A stretch of DNA of 64,000 bases, from positions 124,001 to 188,000 of the forward strand of contig NZ_JACXAC010000002.1 of assembly GCF_014699055.1 (NCBI RefSeq). Reading direction: 5' to 3'. Position 1 is the first letter of the stretch. Each line of letters starts with the position of its first letter. The notes under the pieces were generated by a model that saw nothing but the letters and a program-made list of their open reading frames with translations, had not been told where the DNA came from and ran no database searches. The translations under genes and the position numbers were made by a program. Origin of the DNA: Hymenobacter armeniacus. Its GTDB lineage: Bacteria > Bacteroidota > Bacteroidia > Cytophagales > Hymenobacteraceae. Shown here piece by piece: positions 42,209-53,558 of this stretch.

Positions 42209-43447
42209 TCAAGAGGTGGTGGCAGCTTCTACGAAGGCGGCGGGCACTGGTTCGGTGCGGCCGGGGTATTCGAGCAGCGCCTGGGCCAGGCAGTCGAGGG
42301 CCGCCGCCAAATCGGTCAGGTTGATGACGTAGGCCAGGCGCACTTCCTGCCGGCCCAGGCCCGGCGTGTGGTAGAAGCCGTTGGCCGGCGAAAGCATCAG
42401 CGTTTGGTTGTGGTAGGTGAACTCTTCCAAAAGCCACTGGCCAAACTTCTGGGCATCGTCCACAGGCAGGCGGGCCACCACGTAGAAGGCGCCGCCCGGC
42501 ACGGGGCAGGTCACGCCGGGCATGGCGCGCAGGCGGCCCACCGTGAGGTCGCGCCGGTCCTGGTACTCGGCGCGGGTGCCGTCGAAGTATGAGGCGGGCA
42601 GGTCGGCGGCGGCTTCGGCGGCCAGCATCTCCAGCACCGGCGGGCACACCCGCATCTGGCCGAAGTGGAAGGCCGCCTGCCACAAGTCGGCGTTGCGCGT
42701 GACGAGCGCGCCCACGCGGGCCCCGCAGGCGCTGTAGCGCTTCGAGATGGTGTCCACCATCACCACGTGCTGCTCGCCGCCGGGCAGGCTCAGGGCGCTG
42801 GTGGCCCGGGCACCGTCGTAGCAGTATTCGCGGTAGGCTTCGTCGGAAATAAGAAACAAGTTGTGCCGCTGGCAAAGGCCCAGTAGGGCTTCCAACTCGT
42901 CGCGCCGGTACACGTAGCCGGTGGGGTTGCTGGGGTTGCAGACGAGGATGGCGCGGGTGCGCTCCGTAATCACAGCCTCAAAATCGGCCAGCGGCGGCAG
43001 CGCAAAGCCGTCTTCGATGTGAGCCGTGACGGCCACGATATTTACCCCCGCCGCAATGGCGAAAGCCGTGTAGGTGCCGTAGAAAGGCTCGGCAATGATG
43101 ATTTCATCGCCGGGATTGAGGCAAGAGAGCAGGGCGAAGTGGATGGCCTCGCTGCCCGCCGTGGTCACCATAATATCCTCGAACCGAGCCGGAATGCCAG
43201 CGCGCTGATAGTAGGTTTCGAGCTTGCGGCGGTAGCTCTCGGTGCCCGCGCCGGGCGCGTAGCCCAGCACGGTGATGTCGGCGGTGCGCACGGCCTCCAG
43301 CATTTCGGGCGGCGTAAGCACGTCGGGCTGGCCAATGTTCAGCGGGTATACAATCTTGCCCTGTTGGCGGGCGGCTTCGGCATAGGGCAGCAGCTTGCGA
43401 AACGGCGAGACGGGCATGGCCTGCCCGCGCTGGGAAACATCTGGCAT
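42209..43447 (-). CDS. Pyridoxal-phosphate aminotransferase (class I/II)
   Basis: A 412-residue fold-type I aminotransferase. The PLP lysine is in DTISKRYSACGARVG, and other active-site parts are visible: NIGQPD, GSEAIHFALLSCLNPGDEII, CNPSNPTG (Asn) and SDEAYREYCYDG (Asp/Tyr). The N-terminus MPDVSQRGQAMPVSPFRKLL is typical of Bacteroidota aspartate/aromatic-type aminotransferases, supporting the start at 43447. Substrate probably aspartate, aromatic or branched-chain amino acids; not decidable from sequence. It lies in line with the amidase upstream (74 bases) and the cytochrome b downstream. Confidence 0.9.
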   Translation of the reverse strand: MPDVSQRGQAMPVSPFRKLLPYAEAARQQGKIVYPLNIGQPDVLTPPEMLEAVRTADITVLGYAPGAGTESYRRKLETYYQRAGIPARFEDIMVTTAGSEAIHFALLSCLNPGDEIIIAEPFYGTYTAFAIAAGVNIVAVTAHIEDGFALPPLADFEAVITERTRAILVCNPSNPTGYVYRRDELEALLGLCQRHNLFLISDEAYREYCYDGARATSALSLPGGEQHVVMVDTISKRYSACGARVGALVTRNADLWQAAFHFGQMRVCPPVLEMLAAEAAADLPASYFDGTRAEYQDRRDLTVGRLRAMPGVTCPVPGGAFYVVARLPVDDAQKFGQWLLEEFTYHNQTLMLSPANGFYHTPGLGRQEVRLAYVINLTDLAAALDCLAQALLEYPGRTEPVPAAFVEAATTS

Positions 43448-43521
43448 ACAATCAATTTAAGCCCCGGGCGGCCGCGGCCGCCGCAGCGCAGTATTGGCTA
43501 AATATAGCGGCCCCCGGCCGC

Positions 43522-44505
43522 TTACAAGCACTTCTTATACAGATTATAGAGAATGCGGTTGTCGGCCTCGGTGAGCGGCCCGCCCACGTTTTGCTGAATG
43601 AAATGCAGCTTGAACGCCCGAATGGCCGCCGCCAGGTCCTTGGTGTCGTAGCCAATGATGCGCAACGCCTCGCGCGGGTTGAACGTGGTGATGGGCCCAT
43701 TGAGGCGGGCCAGCTGGGCGTCGACTTTGCTCGTGTCGGTGGGCAGGGGCGGGAGGGGCGCGGGGGCTGCGTCGTCGGGCGTGGGCTGGGTTGGAATAAG
43801 CAGGCGGCTGGCCAGGGCGGCCGCGCTGTCGGCCCCAAACGGGCTGGGCAGCGGGCCGGGGTCGTACCACAGGCCGAAGCCGTTGTCGGCCAGGCGCTTC
43901 CAGGGGAATAAGGCGCTGGGGTCGTTTTTGCGCGTCGGCGCAATGTCGGCGTGGCCCACAAAGTTGGCCGTGGGAATGCCGTAAGTCCGCTTCAAGCCCG
44001 TCAACACGCGCAACAAGCTGGCAATCTGCGGCTCCGAAAACGGCTCGGTGCCGTTGTTATCCAGCTCAATGCCGATGGACGACGAGTTGATGTCGGTGGT
44101 GTTGCCCCACTTGGCCGCGCCGCCGTGCCAAGCGCGCAGGTAGTCGTTCAGCATGTGAAACACCCGCCCGTCGCGCCCAATAACGTAGTGCGCGCTCACC
44201 TGCGTGCGCGGCAGCGTAAACGTCTTGAGCGTCTGGGCCGTGGAGTCCTGCGCTGTGTGGTGAATGATGACATAGTTGGGCTTGCGCAGGTTAAAATTGG
44301 TGGTGCCCACCCAGTAGGCGCCCTGCAGCAGGCTGTCGGCGCCGGGCGTGGGCACGGGCGTGGCGCGCAGAGCCTTGGCGTAGGCCTTCACCTGCGCTTT
44401 GTAGGATTTGTTGGTGGCGGCGTAGGGGTTGCGCTGGGCGGCGCAGGCGGCCAGCGCTGCCGCAGCCAGTAGCTGCACGGCACTGGCGGTCAAACGAATT
44501 TTCAT
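43522..44505 (-). CDS. N-acetylmuramoyl-L-alanine amidase lipoprotein (AmiD/AmpD type)
   Basis: A 327-residue zinc amidase anchored as a lipoprotein: MKIRLTASAVQLLAAAALAA then CAAQ. The Amidase_2 domain (about residues 75-230) has YVIIHHTAQDST, where the first zinc histidine lies, LRAWHGGAAKWG, SIGIELDNNG and NFVGHADIAPTRKNDP with the second histidine and the aspartate. It cleaves the bond between muramic acid and the peptide stem in peptidoglycan recycling or remodelling. The C-terminal 90 residues form a small helical, PGRP/peptidoglycan-binding-like part. Start at 44505 given by the lipobox. Confidence 0.9.
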   Translation of the reverse strand: MKIRLTASAVQLLAAAALAACAAQRNPYAATNKSYKAQVKAYAKALRATPVPTPGADSLLQGAYWVGTTNFNLRKPNYVIIHHTAQDSTAQTLKTFTLPRTQVSAHYVIGRDGRVFHMLNDYLRAWHGGAAKWGNTTDINSSSIGIELDNNGTEPFSEPQIASLLRVLTGLKRTYGIPTANFVGHADIAPTRKNDPSALFPWKRLADNGFGLWYDPGPLPSPFGADSAAALASRLLIPTQPTPDDAAPAPLPPLPTDTSKVDAQLARLNGPITTFNPREALRIIGYDTKDLAAAIRAFKLHFIQQNVGGPLTEADNRILYNLYKKCL

Positions 44506-44544
44506 TGCGGTGAAATTACGGCGCCCGAGGCCCACGTTCCACGA

Positions 44545-44680
44545 AAAAGCCCCCGCAACTTTCATCACGGAGGCTTCTGAGGTTTCAAACTGGCGCGCAA
44601 GCTAAGGCTCGCTACACGCTATTTGGCATACGCTACGGCGCGCATTTCTTGGGCTATAATGGTTTTAATCGGAGCGCGGC
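44545..44680 (-). pseudogene. rny: Remnant of the rny 3' end with its terminator
   Basis: On the minus strand 44669-44619 reads [16 protein letters not shown] and a stop, against [16 protein letters not shown] and stop at the end of the intact rny (45831). Upstream in that frame is a stop, so nothing more of the gene is present. The bases beyond the stop, back to 44548, also resemble the rny terminator (AAAGCCCCCGCAAC against AACGCCCCCGCAAC at 45760), and AAAAAGCCC.../GGCTT can still pair weakly. The copy sits about 1.2 kb beyond the true rny end in the same orientation, with the outer-membrane gene between. Confidence 0.8.
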
Positions 44681-44881
44681 ACTATATAGCGCAACCCTAG
44701 CACGTAGCAATTGGGCTATGCGACCAAGCCATTAGTTCAATTGTGTTAATTCATTCGAAAAGGCTACGGGCTTGTTAGTGCCCTGTTAATTTACAATTGC
44801 TTATAATTGGCAACGTATTATGCAGCTTTATAATCAACGTTTTGCTCATGTGCCGATAGTTATCCGAATAGACGGTAAGCA
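44681..44881. other. AT-rich leader before the outer-membrane gene
   Basis: The gap 44506-44881 consists of the rny remnant and this 200-base AT-rich stretch with several TTAAT/TTAAC motifs. No clear TTTG/TAnnTTTG promoter was found. Confidence 0.4.
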
Positions 44882-45694
44882 ATGCCAATGAACACGCGCT
44901 CACGTTACAATAGGTGCCTTGTGTTTTTGCTCCTCGCGGCCTTACCGGGCCGTGCTTCCGCCCAACGCTCGTTCTCCCTGCTACTGGCCGGGCAGGCCCA
45001 CGGCATGCAAGCCCGTTTTGCCGATGATGCGTTGGTGAGTTCCCGCCTGAGCTTGGTTCCCCAAATGCATCGGGGGTGGGGGGTGGGCACGGCGGTTAGC
45101 CTGTCGCCTAGGGCTGCCTTGCAGGCCACCGTTGCCCTGACATCCTATGGACTTGCGTTCAAAACGCAGCGCGACTACCGTGGGAATCGTGGCGACTACG
45201 CCAATGTTGCCTCCACTAGACAAGATGCTCTTGAATTCGCCTTGGTCGCCCGGCAGCATTACTATAAACTGGCACATCCCAACCGGCTTTGGTTTACGAG
45301 CGTCGGGCTGGACATGGTGTACATCGGGTCGATACTCGGCATTTCAGGTTTCTCTTTCAGCGGTTCCGACCCCACTCAGCTGAGTGGGCCGGGGATTGTC
45401 GGCTCGTTGCGCGTTAATGGGGGTAATCCGTACCGGGTGGGGCTACGGGCCGGCGTGGGCCATGAATGGGCGTTAAGTGCCCGGCACTTTGTGGCGGTGC
45501 AAGCGTTGGCGAGCATCGGGCTCCGCGATTTGCAGCGCTTCGAGCTGCGGACAGTGGTCTGGGAACAAGGCCGCACCATCGACCCGGTGTACTACGAAAA
45601 TACCGTGGCCACTCGCTTTAGCTATGTGGGGGTGCAGGCCCAATACCGGTTTCAGTTAAGCAAGCCGCGGGCATCAACCGCAACCGCGAATTGA
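44882..45694 (+). CDS. Predicted outer-membrane beta-barrel protein
   Basis: A 270-residue exported protein. The signal peptide is about MNTRSRYNRCLVFLLLAALP, ending GRASA-Q. The mature part alternates hydrophobic and polar residues in short strands (AALQATVALTSYGLAFKTQR, LWFTSVGLDMVYIGSI, FSYVGVQAQYRFQL) and ends with a strand close to the C-terminus, as in small PorT/OmpW-like barrels. Function unknown. ATG at 44882 or 44888 (MNTRS) both possible. The gene lies between the rny remnant and the real rny end, on the opposite strand to both. Confidence 0.7.
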   Translation: MPMNTRSRYNRCLVFLLLAALPGRASAQRSFSLLLAGQAHGMQARFADDALVSSRLSLVPQMHRGWGVGTAVSLSPRAALQATVALTSYGLAFKTQRDYRGNRGDYANVASTRQDALEFALVARQHYYKLAHPNRLWFTSVGLDMVYIGSILGISGFSFSGSDPTQLSGPGIVGSLRVNGGNPYRVGLRAGVGHEWALSARHFVAVQALASIGLRDLQRFELRTVVWEQGRTIDPVYYENTVATRFSYVGVQAQYRFQLSKPRASTATAN

Positions 45695-45755
45695 ACCGAT
45701 AGCCGTGCTGGCTGGTCGGGAAGCTGTCGTGGCTCCTATCCCAAGCTATTCAACC

Positions 45756-45793
45756 AAAAAACGCCCCCGCAACACAAGTCGCGGGGGCGTTTT
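45756..45793. terminator. Bidirectional terminator of the barrel gene and rny
   Basis: AAAAAACGCCCCCGC and GCGGGGGCGTTTT form a symmetrical A/T-flanked hairpin. A degenerate copy of it occurs at 44548-44575. Confidence 0.9.
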
Positions 45794-45830
45794 CATTGCA
45801 GCAGCTGCAAGCCAAAACCTGCGCTACAGC

Positions 45831-47519
45831 TTACTTGGCATACGCCACGGCGCGCATCTCCCGAATCACGGTGATTTTAATCTGGCCGGGGTACTGCATT
45901 TCCTTCTCGATTTTTTGCGAAATCTCGAAGCTCAGCTCGGCGGCGCGCTCGTCGGTCACGTTCTCGGCGTCCACCATCACGCGCAGCTCGCGGCCGGCCT
46001 GAATGGCGAAGCATTGGTTCACGCCCTTGAAGCCGTTGGCCGTTTCTTCGAGCTGCTTGAGGCGCTTGATGTAGCTTTCCATCATCTCGCGGCGGGCGCC
46101 GGGGCGCGAGCCCGAAATGGCGTCACAGGCCTGCACGAGCGGCGAAATCATGGCCGTCATCTCAATCTCGTCGTGGTGAGCCCCGATGGCATTCACCACG
46201 TCGGGGTGCTCTTTCCACTTCTTGGCCATCTCCATGCCCAGAATGGCGTGGGGCAGCTCGGGCTCCTCGGTGCTCACCTTGCCGATGTCGTGGAGCAGGC
46301 CAGCGCGCTTGGCTTTCTTCACGTCGAGGCCCATCTCGGCGGCCATGGTGGCGCAGAGGTTGGCCACTTCGCGGCTGTGCTGCAGCAGGTTCTGGCCGTA
46401 GGAGGAGCGGAAACGCATCCGGCCCACCATCTTAATCAGCTCCGGGTGCAGGCCGTGGATGCCGAGGTCGATGATGGTTTTCTCGCCGATTTCGACGATT
46501 TCTTCCTCAATGTTCTTGCGGGTTTTGGCCACAATCTCCTCCACGCGGGCCGGGTGAATGCGGCCGTCCTTCACCAGCAAGTGCAAGGAGAGGCGGGCAA
46601 TTTCGCGGCGCACCGGGTCAAAACCCGAGATGATGATGGCCTCCGGCGTGTCGTCCACGATGATTTCGACGCCCGTGGCGGCTTCCAGCGCGCGGATGTT
46701 GCGGCCCTCGCGGCCGATGATTTTGCCCTTCACGTCGTCGCTTTCAATGTTGAAAATCGACACGCAGTTCTCGATGGCGTGCTCCGAAGCGGTGCGCTGA
46801 ATGGTTTCCAGCACAATCTTCTTGGCATCTTTGGTGGCCGTGAGCTTGGCCTGGGCCACGGTGTCCTTGATGTAGGAGCTGGCCTGAATCTGGGCCTCGT
46901 TTTTCAGGCTTTCCACCAGCTGCTCGCGGGCTTCGGCGGCGGTCAGGTTGGCGATGGTTTCGAGCTGGCGCTGCACGGTGTGCAGCTGCTCGTCGGCCTC
47001 GCGCTGCCGGGCTTCTAGCTCGGCCATGGCCTCTTCGTGGTCGATGCGGCGCTTTTCGGCCTGGGCTTCGAGCTTGTCGCGCAGCTGCTGGGTATCGGTC
47101 TGGTTCTTTTCGCGCTGGCGCTCCAGGTCGGCTTCTTTCTTCTGCAGCTGCTCCAGCTGGCGCTGGGTGGTTTCGGTGAGCAGCTTGATGCTTTGCTCTT
47201 GCTCCACCACGCCCTGGCGGCGTTCGGTCAGTTCTTGGTCGAGGGCCTGCTTGAGGCGGCGGCTTTCGGTGTCAAACTCGTTGCGCAGCGTCTTGAACTT
47301 GTTCTTCGACTGCTCCAGGCGCTCGTCGGCCTGCTTGATTTTCTCGTCGCGAAGGCGGTTGCCTTTCTCCTCGGCCTCGCGGAGGATTTGCTGAGCACGG
47401 GCTTGCGCCTCGCCCTCGTGGTCCAGCCGGGCTTTGCCGGCCAGCTGTCTACCCACCACGATGCCCGCCACAAGGGCGACCACCGCGGTCAGTATACAGT
47501 ACAATATGATGGGTGACAT
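45831..47519 (-). CDS. rny: Ribonuclease Y
   Basis: A 562-residue endoribonuclease that starts mRNA decay. The N-terminal membrane anchor is [20 protein letters not shown], followed by a very long coiled coil (about 28-215, rich in Glu, Gln, Lys and Arg). A KH RNA-binding domain follows with [20 protein letters not shown], and then the HD phosphohydrolase domain with [11 protein letters not shown] and [12 protein letters not shown] (about residue 400), which holds the catalytic metal. The C-terminal part (EMRAVAYAK) completes the family's usual end. Length is slightly above the 520 usual, because of the coiled coil. It is last in a leftward cluster with zapA; a hairpin covers its start (47524-47556). 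Confidence 0.96.
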   Translation of the reverse strand: MSPIILYCILTAVVALVAGIVVGRQLAGKARLDHEGEAQARAQQILREAEEKGNRLRDEKIKQADERLEQSKNKFKTLRNEFDTESRRLKQALDQELTERRQGVVEQEQSIKLLTETTQRQLEQLQKKEADLERQREKNQTDTQQLRDKLEAQAEKRRIDHEEAMAELEARQREADEQLHTVQRQLETIANLTAAEAREQLVESLKNEAQIQASSYIKDTVAQAKLTATKDAKKIVLETIQRTASEHAIENCVSIFNIESDDVKGKIIGREGRNIRALEAATGVEIIVDDTPEAIIISGFDPVRREIARLSLHLLVKDGRIHPARVEEIVAKTRKNIEEEIVEIGEKTIIDLGIHGLHPELIKMVGRMRFRSSYGQNLLQHSREVANLCATMAAEMGLDVKKAKRAGLLHDIGKVSTEEPELPHAILGMEMAKKWKEHPDVVNAIGAHHDEIEMTAMISPLVQACDAISGSRPGARREMMESYIKRLKQLEETANGFKGVNQCFAIQAGRELRVMVDAENVTDERAAELSFEISQKIEKEMQYPGQIKITVIREMRAVAYAK

Positions 47520-47523
47520 GGAA

Positions 47524-47556
47524 TTATGGTTTTTGGGGTGGGTGAAAAAACCATAA
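47524..47556 (-). promoter_or_regulatory. Hairpin directly before the rny start codon
   Basis: On the transcript strand TTATGGTTTTTT pairs with AAAAACCATAA, an 11-bp A/U-rich stem with a loop of C and A residues. It ends four bases before the rny ATG at 47519. It could hinder ribosome loading, and since RNase Y cuts such regions it may be an autoregulatory target. This is inference. Confidence 0.5.
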
Positions 47557-47576
47557 CCAGGTAGAACAGAAGTGCC

Positions 47577-47661
47577 CGGGCTAAGCGGAAGCGGCCGATT
47601 GCCGCGCCGCCCAACCGGGCCAACGAGTGTGTGGGTGCCGGGCGGGGCTACGCTTAGCCCG
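47577..47661 (-). ncRNA. Candidate structured RNA between zapA and rny (6S-like?)
   Basis: In minus orientation a closing stem of 11 bp is formed by CGGGCTAAGCG (47661-47651) and CGCTTAGCCCG (47587-47577). Inside it CCGCCC (47645-47640) pairs with GGGCGG (47612-47607), and a five-base stem GCGGC/GCCGC with loop of five (47605-47591) lies in the 3' half of the bubble. This design, a closing stem, central bubble with a small side hairpin and a terminal stem, resembles 6S RNA, and I recall zapA-6S-rny order from other Bacteroidota. It is shorter than typical 6S RNA, and its 5' arm includes the zapA stop, so the call is tentative. Confidence 0.4.
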
Positions 47662-47947
47662 CCAGCACCACGCCTGATAGCAGCTCGTCGAAACGAGCGA
47701 GCCGTTCGGTCAGCGCCGCATCGGTGCCATCCTTTTCCTTGCTCACTTTCAATTGGTCGGCCATGGTGGCCAGGGCGACCATGGCCAGCAAGTCCTGCTT
47801 GTCCTGAATGCCGTAGCCTTCCCGAAATTCGCGCAGCTTGTCGCCCAGCAGCCGTCCGGCCAGGCGCAGCCGTTCCTCGTCCTGCACGTCCACGCGCATG
47901 GGATAGTCCCGGTCAGCAATACGAATTTTGATGGCTAGCTCGCTCAT
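47654..47947 (-). CDS. zapA: Cell division protein ZapA
   Basis: A 97-residue protein of the ZapA family, which binds and bundles FtsZ filaments at the division site. The N-terminal domain [20 protein letters not shown], with the [20 protein letters not shown] helix, and the C-terminal helix ([20 protein letters not shown]) match ZapA, whose C-terminal coiled coil dimerises. It follows a coiled-coil gene (40 bases between them) and precedes rny, an arrangement frequent in Bacteroidota. Confidence 0.88.
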   Translation of the reverse strand: MSELAIKIRIADRDYPMRVDVQDEERLRLAGRLLGDKLREFREGYGIQDKQDLLAMVALATMADQLKVSKEKDGTDAALTERLARFDELLSGVVLAG

Positions 47948-47987
47948 ACAGCGATGATTAGGGCTCAGGGTGAGGGGTTCAGTCGGG

Positions 47988-48284
47988 TTAGTCTCTCAAA
48001 TAGGCAAGACACTTGTCCAGTTCGCGGATGTATTCGTTGAGGCGCAGTTTAAGTTCGTTGGCGTGGGTGGGTTCCCCAGCTATGGTGTGTACAAGTTTAA
48101 CAATATTTTCCTGGTTTTGTCGCTCCTTGAGCTGCCGGTCCTTCTCGCGCACGTCGGCGCGCAGCTGCTGAATGGTGGTGTTGGCGTCGGCCAGCTCCTC
48201 GCGCAGTTCCTGATAGGCAGCCACTAAGGTGGTAATCTGCCGCTCCAGGCGGTCGAGTTGCGCAAGTTGTTGGGAGGAGGCCAC
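47988..48284 (-). CDS. Small coiled-coil protein upstream of zapA
   Basis: A 98-residue cytosolic protein, predicted coiled coil from residue 5 to 58 (LAQLDRLERQITTLVAAYQE, LREELADANTTIQQLRADVR), with a short helical tail (ELKLRLNEYIRELDKCLAYL). No enzyme motif. Its position directly before zapA on the same strand suggests a division-related role, comparable to ZapB-like coiled-coil partners, but no homology was established. The coding strand upstream has TATCTTCA, a weak -7-like box, 25 to 35 bases before the ATG. Confidence 0.75.
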   Translation of the reverse strand: MASSQQLAQLDRLERQITTLVAAYQELREELADANTTIQQLRADVREKDRQLKERQNQENIVKLVHTIAGEPTHANELKLRLNEYIRELDKCLAYLRD

Positions 48285-48424
48285 GGTCGGGATTAATTTT
48301 TGGGTGAAGATAAAGCGGCGGGCCGAAAGCTACGCTTTACCCGGCACTTGCTCGCGGCTTGTGCCTCAGAGAGGTTTGCCTTTGAGAGCAGAGCAGGCGC
48401 AACGGTCCGTCAGTCGCAAAAGCC

Positions 48425-48519
48425 GAACGTCATGCGGCGCTTGCCGAAGCATCTCCCCCGCGCAAGTAATTGATTTACTCTCGCGGTAGAGGTACTTCGG
48501 CAAGCGCCGCATGACGTTC
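48425..48519. repeat. 95-base palindrome with perfect 25-base arms
   Basis: The left arm is 48425-48449 (beginning GAACGTCATGCGGCGCTTGC) and the right arm is its exact reverse complement at 48495-48519. Inside, ATCTCCCCCGCG/CGCGGTAGAGGT and AGTAA/TTACT pair further, so almost the whole element can fold into one long hairpin. The ends share GTCATGC with the palindromes at 4581, 41479 and 63868. Confidence 0.9.
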
Positions 48520-48549
48520 AATCGAGCGGCAAGCCACCCTTCGGCGCGG

Positions 48550-50118
48550 CTACTTCAGCGAATCCGGTGGCGCGGAGGCCATGTCGGCAATCGACCACAG
48601 GAAATCAGTCCGCAGGCGGCCTTTGAATTTGGGGCTGCCCATGTCCACATAAGTATCGCCGAGGTAACCGAGCGGGAGCATCTTTTTGGACGTGATGGCC
48701 GCGAAGGGCGTGAAGCTGGCCTCGGCGTGGCAGCTCATGCAGTTGGTGCGCACGCCCACGTCGTTGACAACCACCAAGCCGTTGGTGACCACCCGGGAGG
48801 GCTCCCGCAGGTGGGCGCTGTTGCTGAACGTGCCCGGCCCGAAACCGGCTTCCAGGTAGGGGTTGAACACGTAGATGGACTGGCCCACGCTTTGGCCGCC
48901 GGCAAAGGGCTGCACTGGGTCAATCATCTGGTAGGAGATGGCCATGGCGTAGTGGCGCGGCGCCCCCACGAGCTGGGCCGGGCGCTGGGCCACCACGCCG
49001 GGGGTGCTGGGCAGCGGGGCACGGTCGGGGTTGGGCGCCCACCACATGGTTTGCCAGGTCCAGCGCTTGATTTCTTTGGTGGTGATGTGCATGGCCACCA
49101 GAATGGCGTAGTCGCCGGCGTAGGCCACGGGCGGCGTGCCGGGGTCGAGTTCGGCGTTCATGGCCGCGGCTTCGGCTGCCGTGAGCTTGAAGTGCACGAA
49201 GTCGCGCAGGTTGTAGGTGGTGGCCGGGGTGGCGGGGGCACAGCCCGGGCTCACTTGTCCCTGGCCCTTGCCGCCGTTGGCGGTGTCGACGTACACGCAG
49301 CTCGACCATTTTTCCTGGCCGAAGGGGATGCGGGCGCTGGTGGTGCCGGTCCACACCTTCATCTGGTACAGGCCACGGCCGCGCTTGCCGCCGGGCACCA
49401 CCTCGTACACGGGCTTGATGGCAATGGCTTCGCGGGGCAGCTGCGGAATGTCGCCCTGGCCTTTGTCTATCAGGCCCTGCAGCGTCGAGGCCCAAAACAG
49501 CTTGTTCTGCACGATGAAGGAGGCCGCCACCGGGTCGTAGCTCACCGATTCGAATACGTCTTCCTGCGAGTCGGCGGTCATGGCGTGGGCGCTGGCCACT
49601 TTGGCCCGGGCCTTCAGCCCCTTGCGGAAGTCCGGGTCGCGGAACAGCTGGCGGGGCCGGTTCAGCCGGCGGCGGGGCGTGGGGCGCTGCAGCAGCAGGG
49701 CCCGCAGGTTGGCTTTGGGAGCAGCCTGCTGGGCGGCGTCCACCTCGTCTTTGGTGGGCCAGGTTTCGTACACGCGCAGGGTGTCGCCGTTGAGGCGTTG
49801 GGGCGTTGGCAAGGACAGGGCCGTCCAGATACCCCAGCCGTGGCGGCTGATTTGGGCGGCGTCGCGGTTCCGAATCCAGCCGTTGATGACGCTGCTGTCT
49901 TCCGGAAAGGTAAAGCCGGGAATGCCCGGGTTGGGCAGCGTCACGGCCTGCACGTTGGGCCCGGGCCGGGCCGCCAGCTTGTCGCGGGCCGTGTCGCCGG
50001 GGGCGGCGGCCGGGGCGCTGGTCGTCGTCTCGGTTTCGGTGTTGGAAGTGTTGGACGAGCAGCTGGCCAGCCACAAACAGGCGCCGAGCAGGGTTGGTAG
50101 AAGGTATGCCTTTTTCAT
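48550..50118 (-). CDS. Exported lipoprotein with one c-type haem motif
   Basis: A 522-residue protein. The N-terminus MKKAYLLPTLLGACLWLASC carries a lipobox at Cys20, followed by a Ser/Thr/Ala-rich linker. The only haem-binding motif is NCMSCHAEASF near residue 475. The rest has no recognised domain: a Pro/Arg-rich segment (LLLQRPTPRRRLNRPRQL) and a larger region with many aromatic residues (MHITTKEIKRWTWQTMWWAP). Large proteins of this sort with a single CxxCH near the end are seen in many Bacteroidota and Proteobacteria without known function; a redox role in the periplasm is likely. Single gene, preceded and followed by palindromes. Confidence 0.75.
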   Translation of the reverse strand: MKKAYLLPTLLGACLWLASCSSNTSNTETETTTSAPAAAPGDTARDKLAARPGPNVQAVTLPNPGIPGFTFPEDSSVINGWIRNRDAAQISRHGWGIWTALSLPTPQRLNGDTLRVYETWPTKDEVDAAQQAAPKANLRALLLQRPTPRRRLNRPRQLFRDPDFRKGLKARAKVASAHAMTADSQEDVFESVSYDPVAASFIVQNKLFWASTLQGLIDKGQGDIPQLPREAIAIKPVYEVVPGGKRGRGLYQMKVWTGTTSARIPFGQEKWSSCVYVDTANGGKGQGQVSPGCAPATPATTYNLRDFVHFKLTAAEAAAMNAELDPGTPPVAYAGDYAILVAMHITTKEIKRWTWQTMWWAPNPDRAPLPSTPGVVAQRPAQLVGAPRHYAMAISYQMIDPVQPFAGGQSVGQSIYVFNPYLEAGFGPGTFSNSAHLREPSRVVTNGLVVVNDVGVRTNCMSCHAEASFTPFAAITSKKMLPLGYLGDTYVDMGSPKFKGRLRTDFLWSIADMASAPPDSLK

Positions 50119-50251
50119 GGAAGCGGGTAAAAAGGTGAGCGAATGGATGGGCCAAAGCTCTGCCTTATTCAGTTGCTGTAATCAAGTATAAATACTTGAT
50201 TTACAAATGGCGTAGAAACACCTGCGCCTGCCGACAAAAGGGGCAAACGAA

Positions 50252-50302
50252 AACGTCGTGCCAAACAAAACGAATGTTTTTCGTTCTGCTCAGCACGACG
50301 TT
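50252..50302. repeat. Stem-loop with GTCGTGC arms
   Basis: AACGTCGTGC at 50252-50261 pairs with GCACGACGTT at 50293-50302; AACGAA/TTCGTT pair inside. The right side GTTCTGCTCAGCACGACGTT resembles the dispersed palindrome family (reverse complement of AACGTCGTGCTGAGCAGAAC). It lies between the M16 gene end (50330) and the haem lipoprotein start (50118), so it could terminate the M16 transcript. Confidence 0.6.
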
Positions 50303-50329
50303 CCAGGCTTTGAAGTGTAGCCGAACGGG

Positions 50330-53332
<3,003 letters not shown>

Positions 53333-53489
53333 CCTTGCAAAAAAAGGTGGTGATTTATGAAAAAATTGTTGAAATCAGACCGCAACTTAGCAACGCCGTC
53401 GCACATGCGGCAGCAACATCAGCTGTCGCACAACGACTGCATCGGAAATACGGCCTAACGATTACAAGTTTGCAGCAACATCTGAAGCA

Positions 53490-53536
53490 GCAGAGGCGCC
53501 ACCTTTCCCGGTAGCCGGGAATGGTGGCGCCTCTGC
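53490..53536. terminator. Strong hairpin between pheT and the M16 gene
   Basis: GCAGAGGCGCCACC and GGTGGCGCCTCTGC form 14 bp, with inner CCCGG/CCGGG. It lies behind the pheT stop at 53559 on the minus strand. There is no T-run, so it may stabilise the mRNA end rather than terminate by itself. Confidence 0.65.
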
Positions 53537-53558
53537 TCGGCGGAGCGGGGGGCGGGTA

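Noticed and set aside
48511..50100. Rightward open frame opposite the haem lipoprotein
   Set aside because: Gly/His/Val-rich shadow of a gene that has signal peptide and CxxCH on the other strand.
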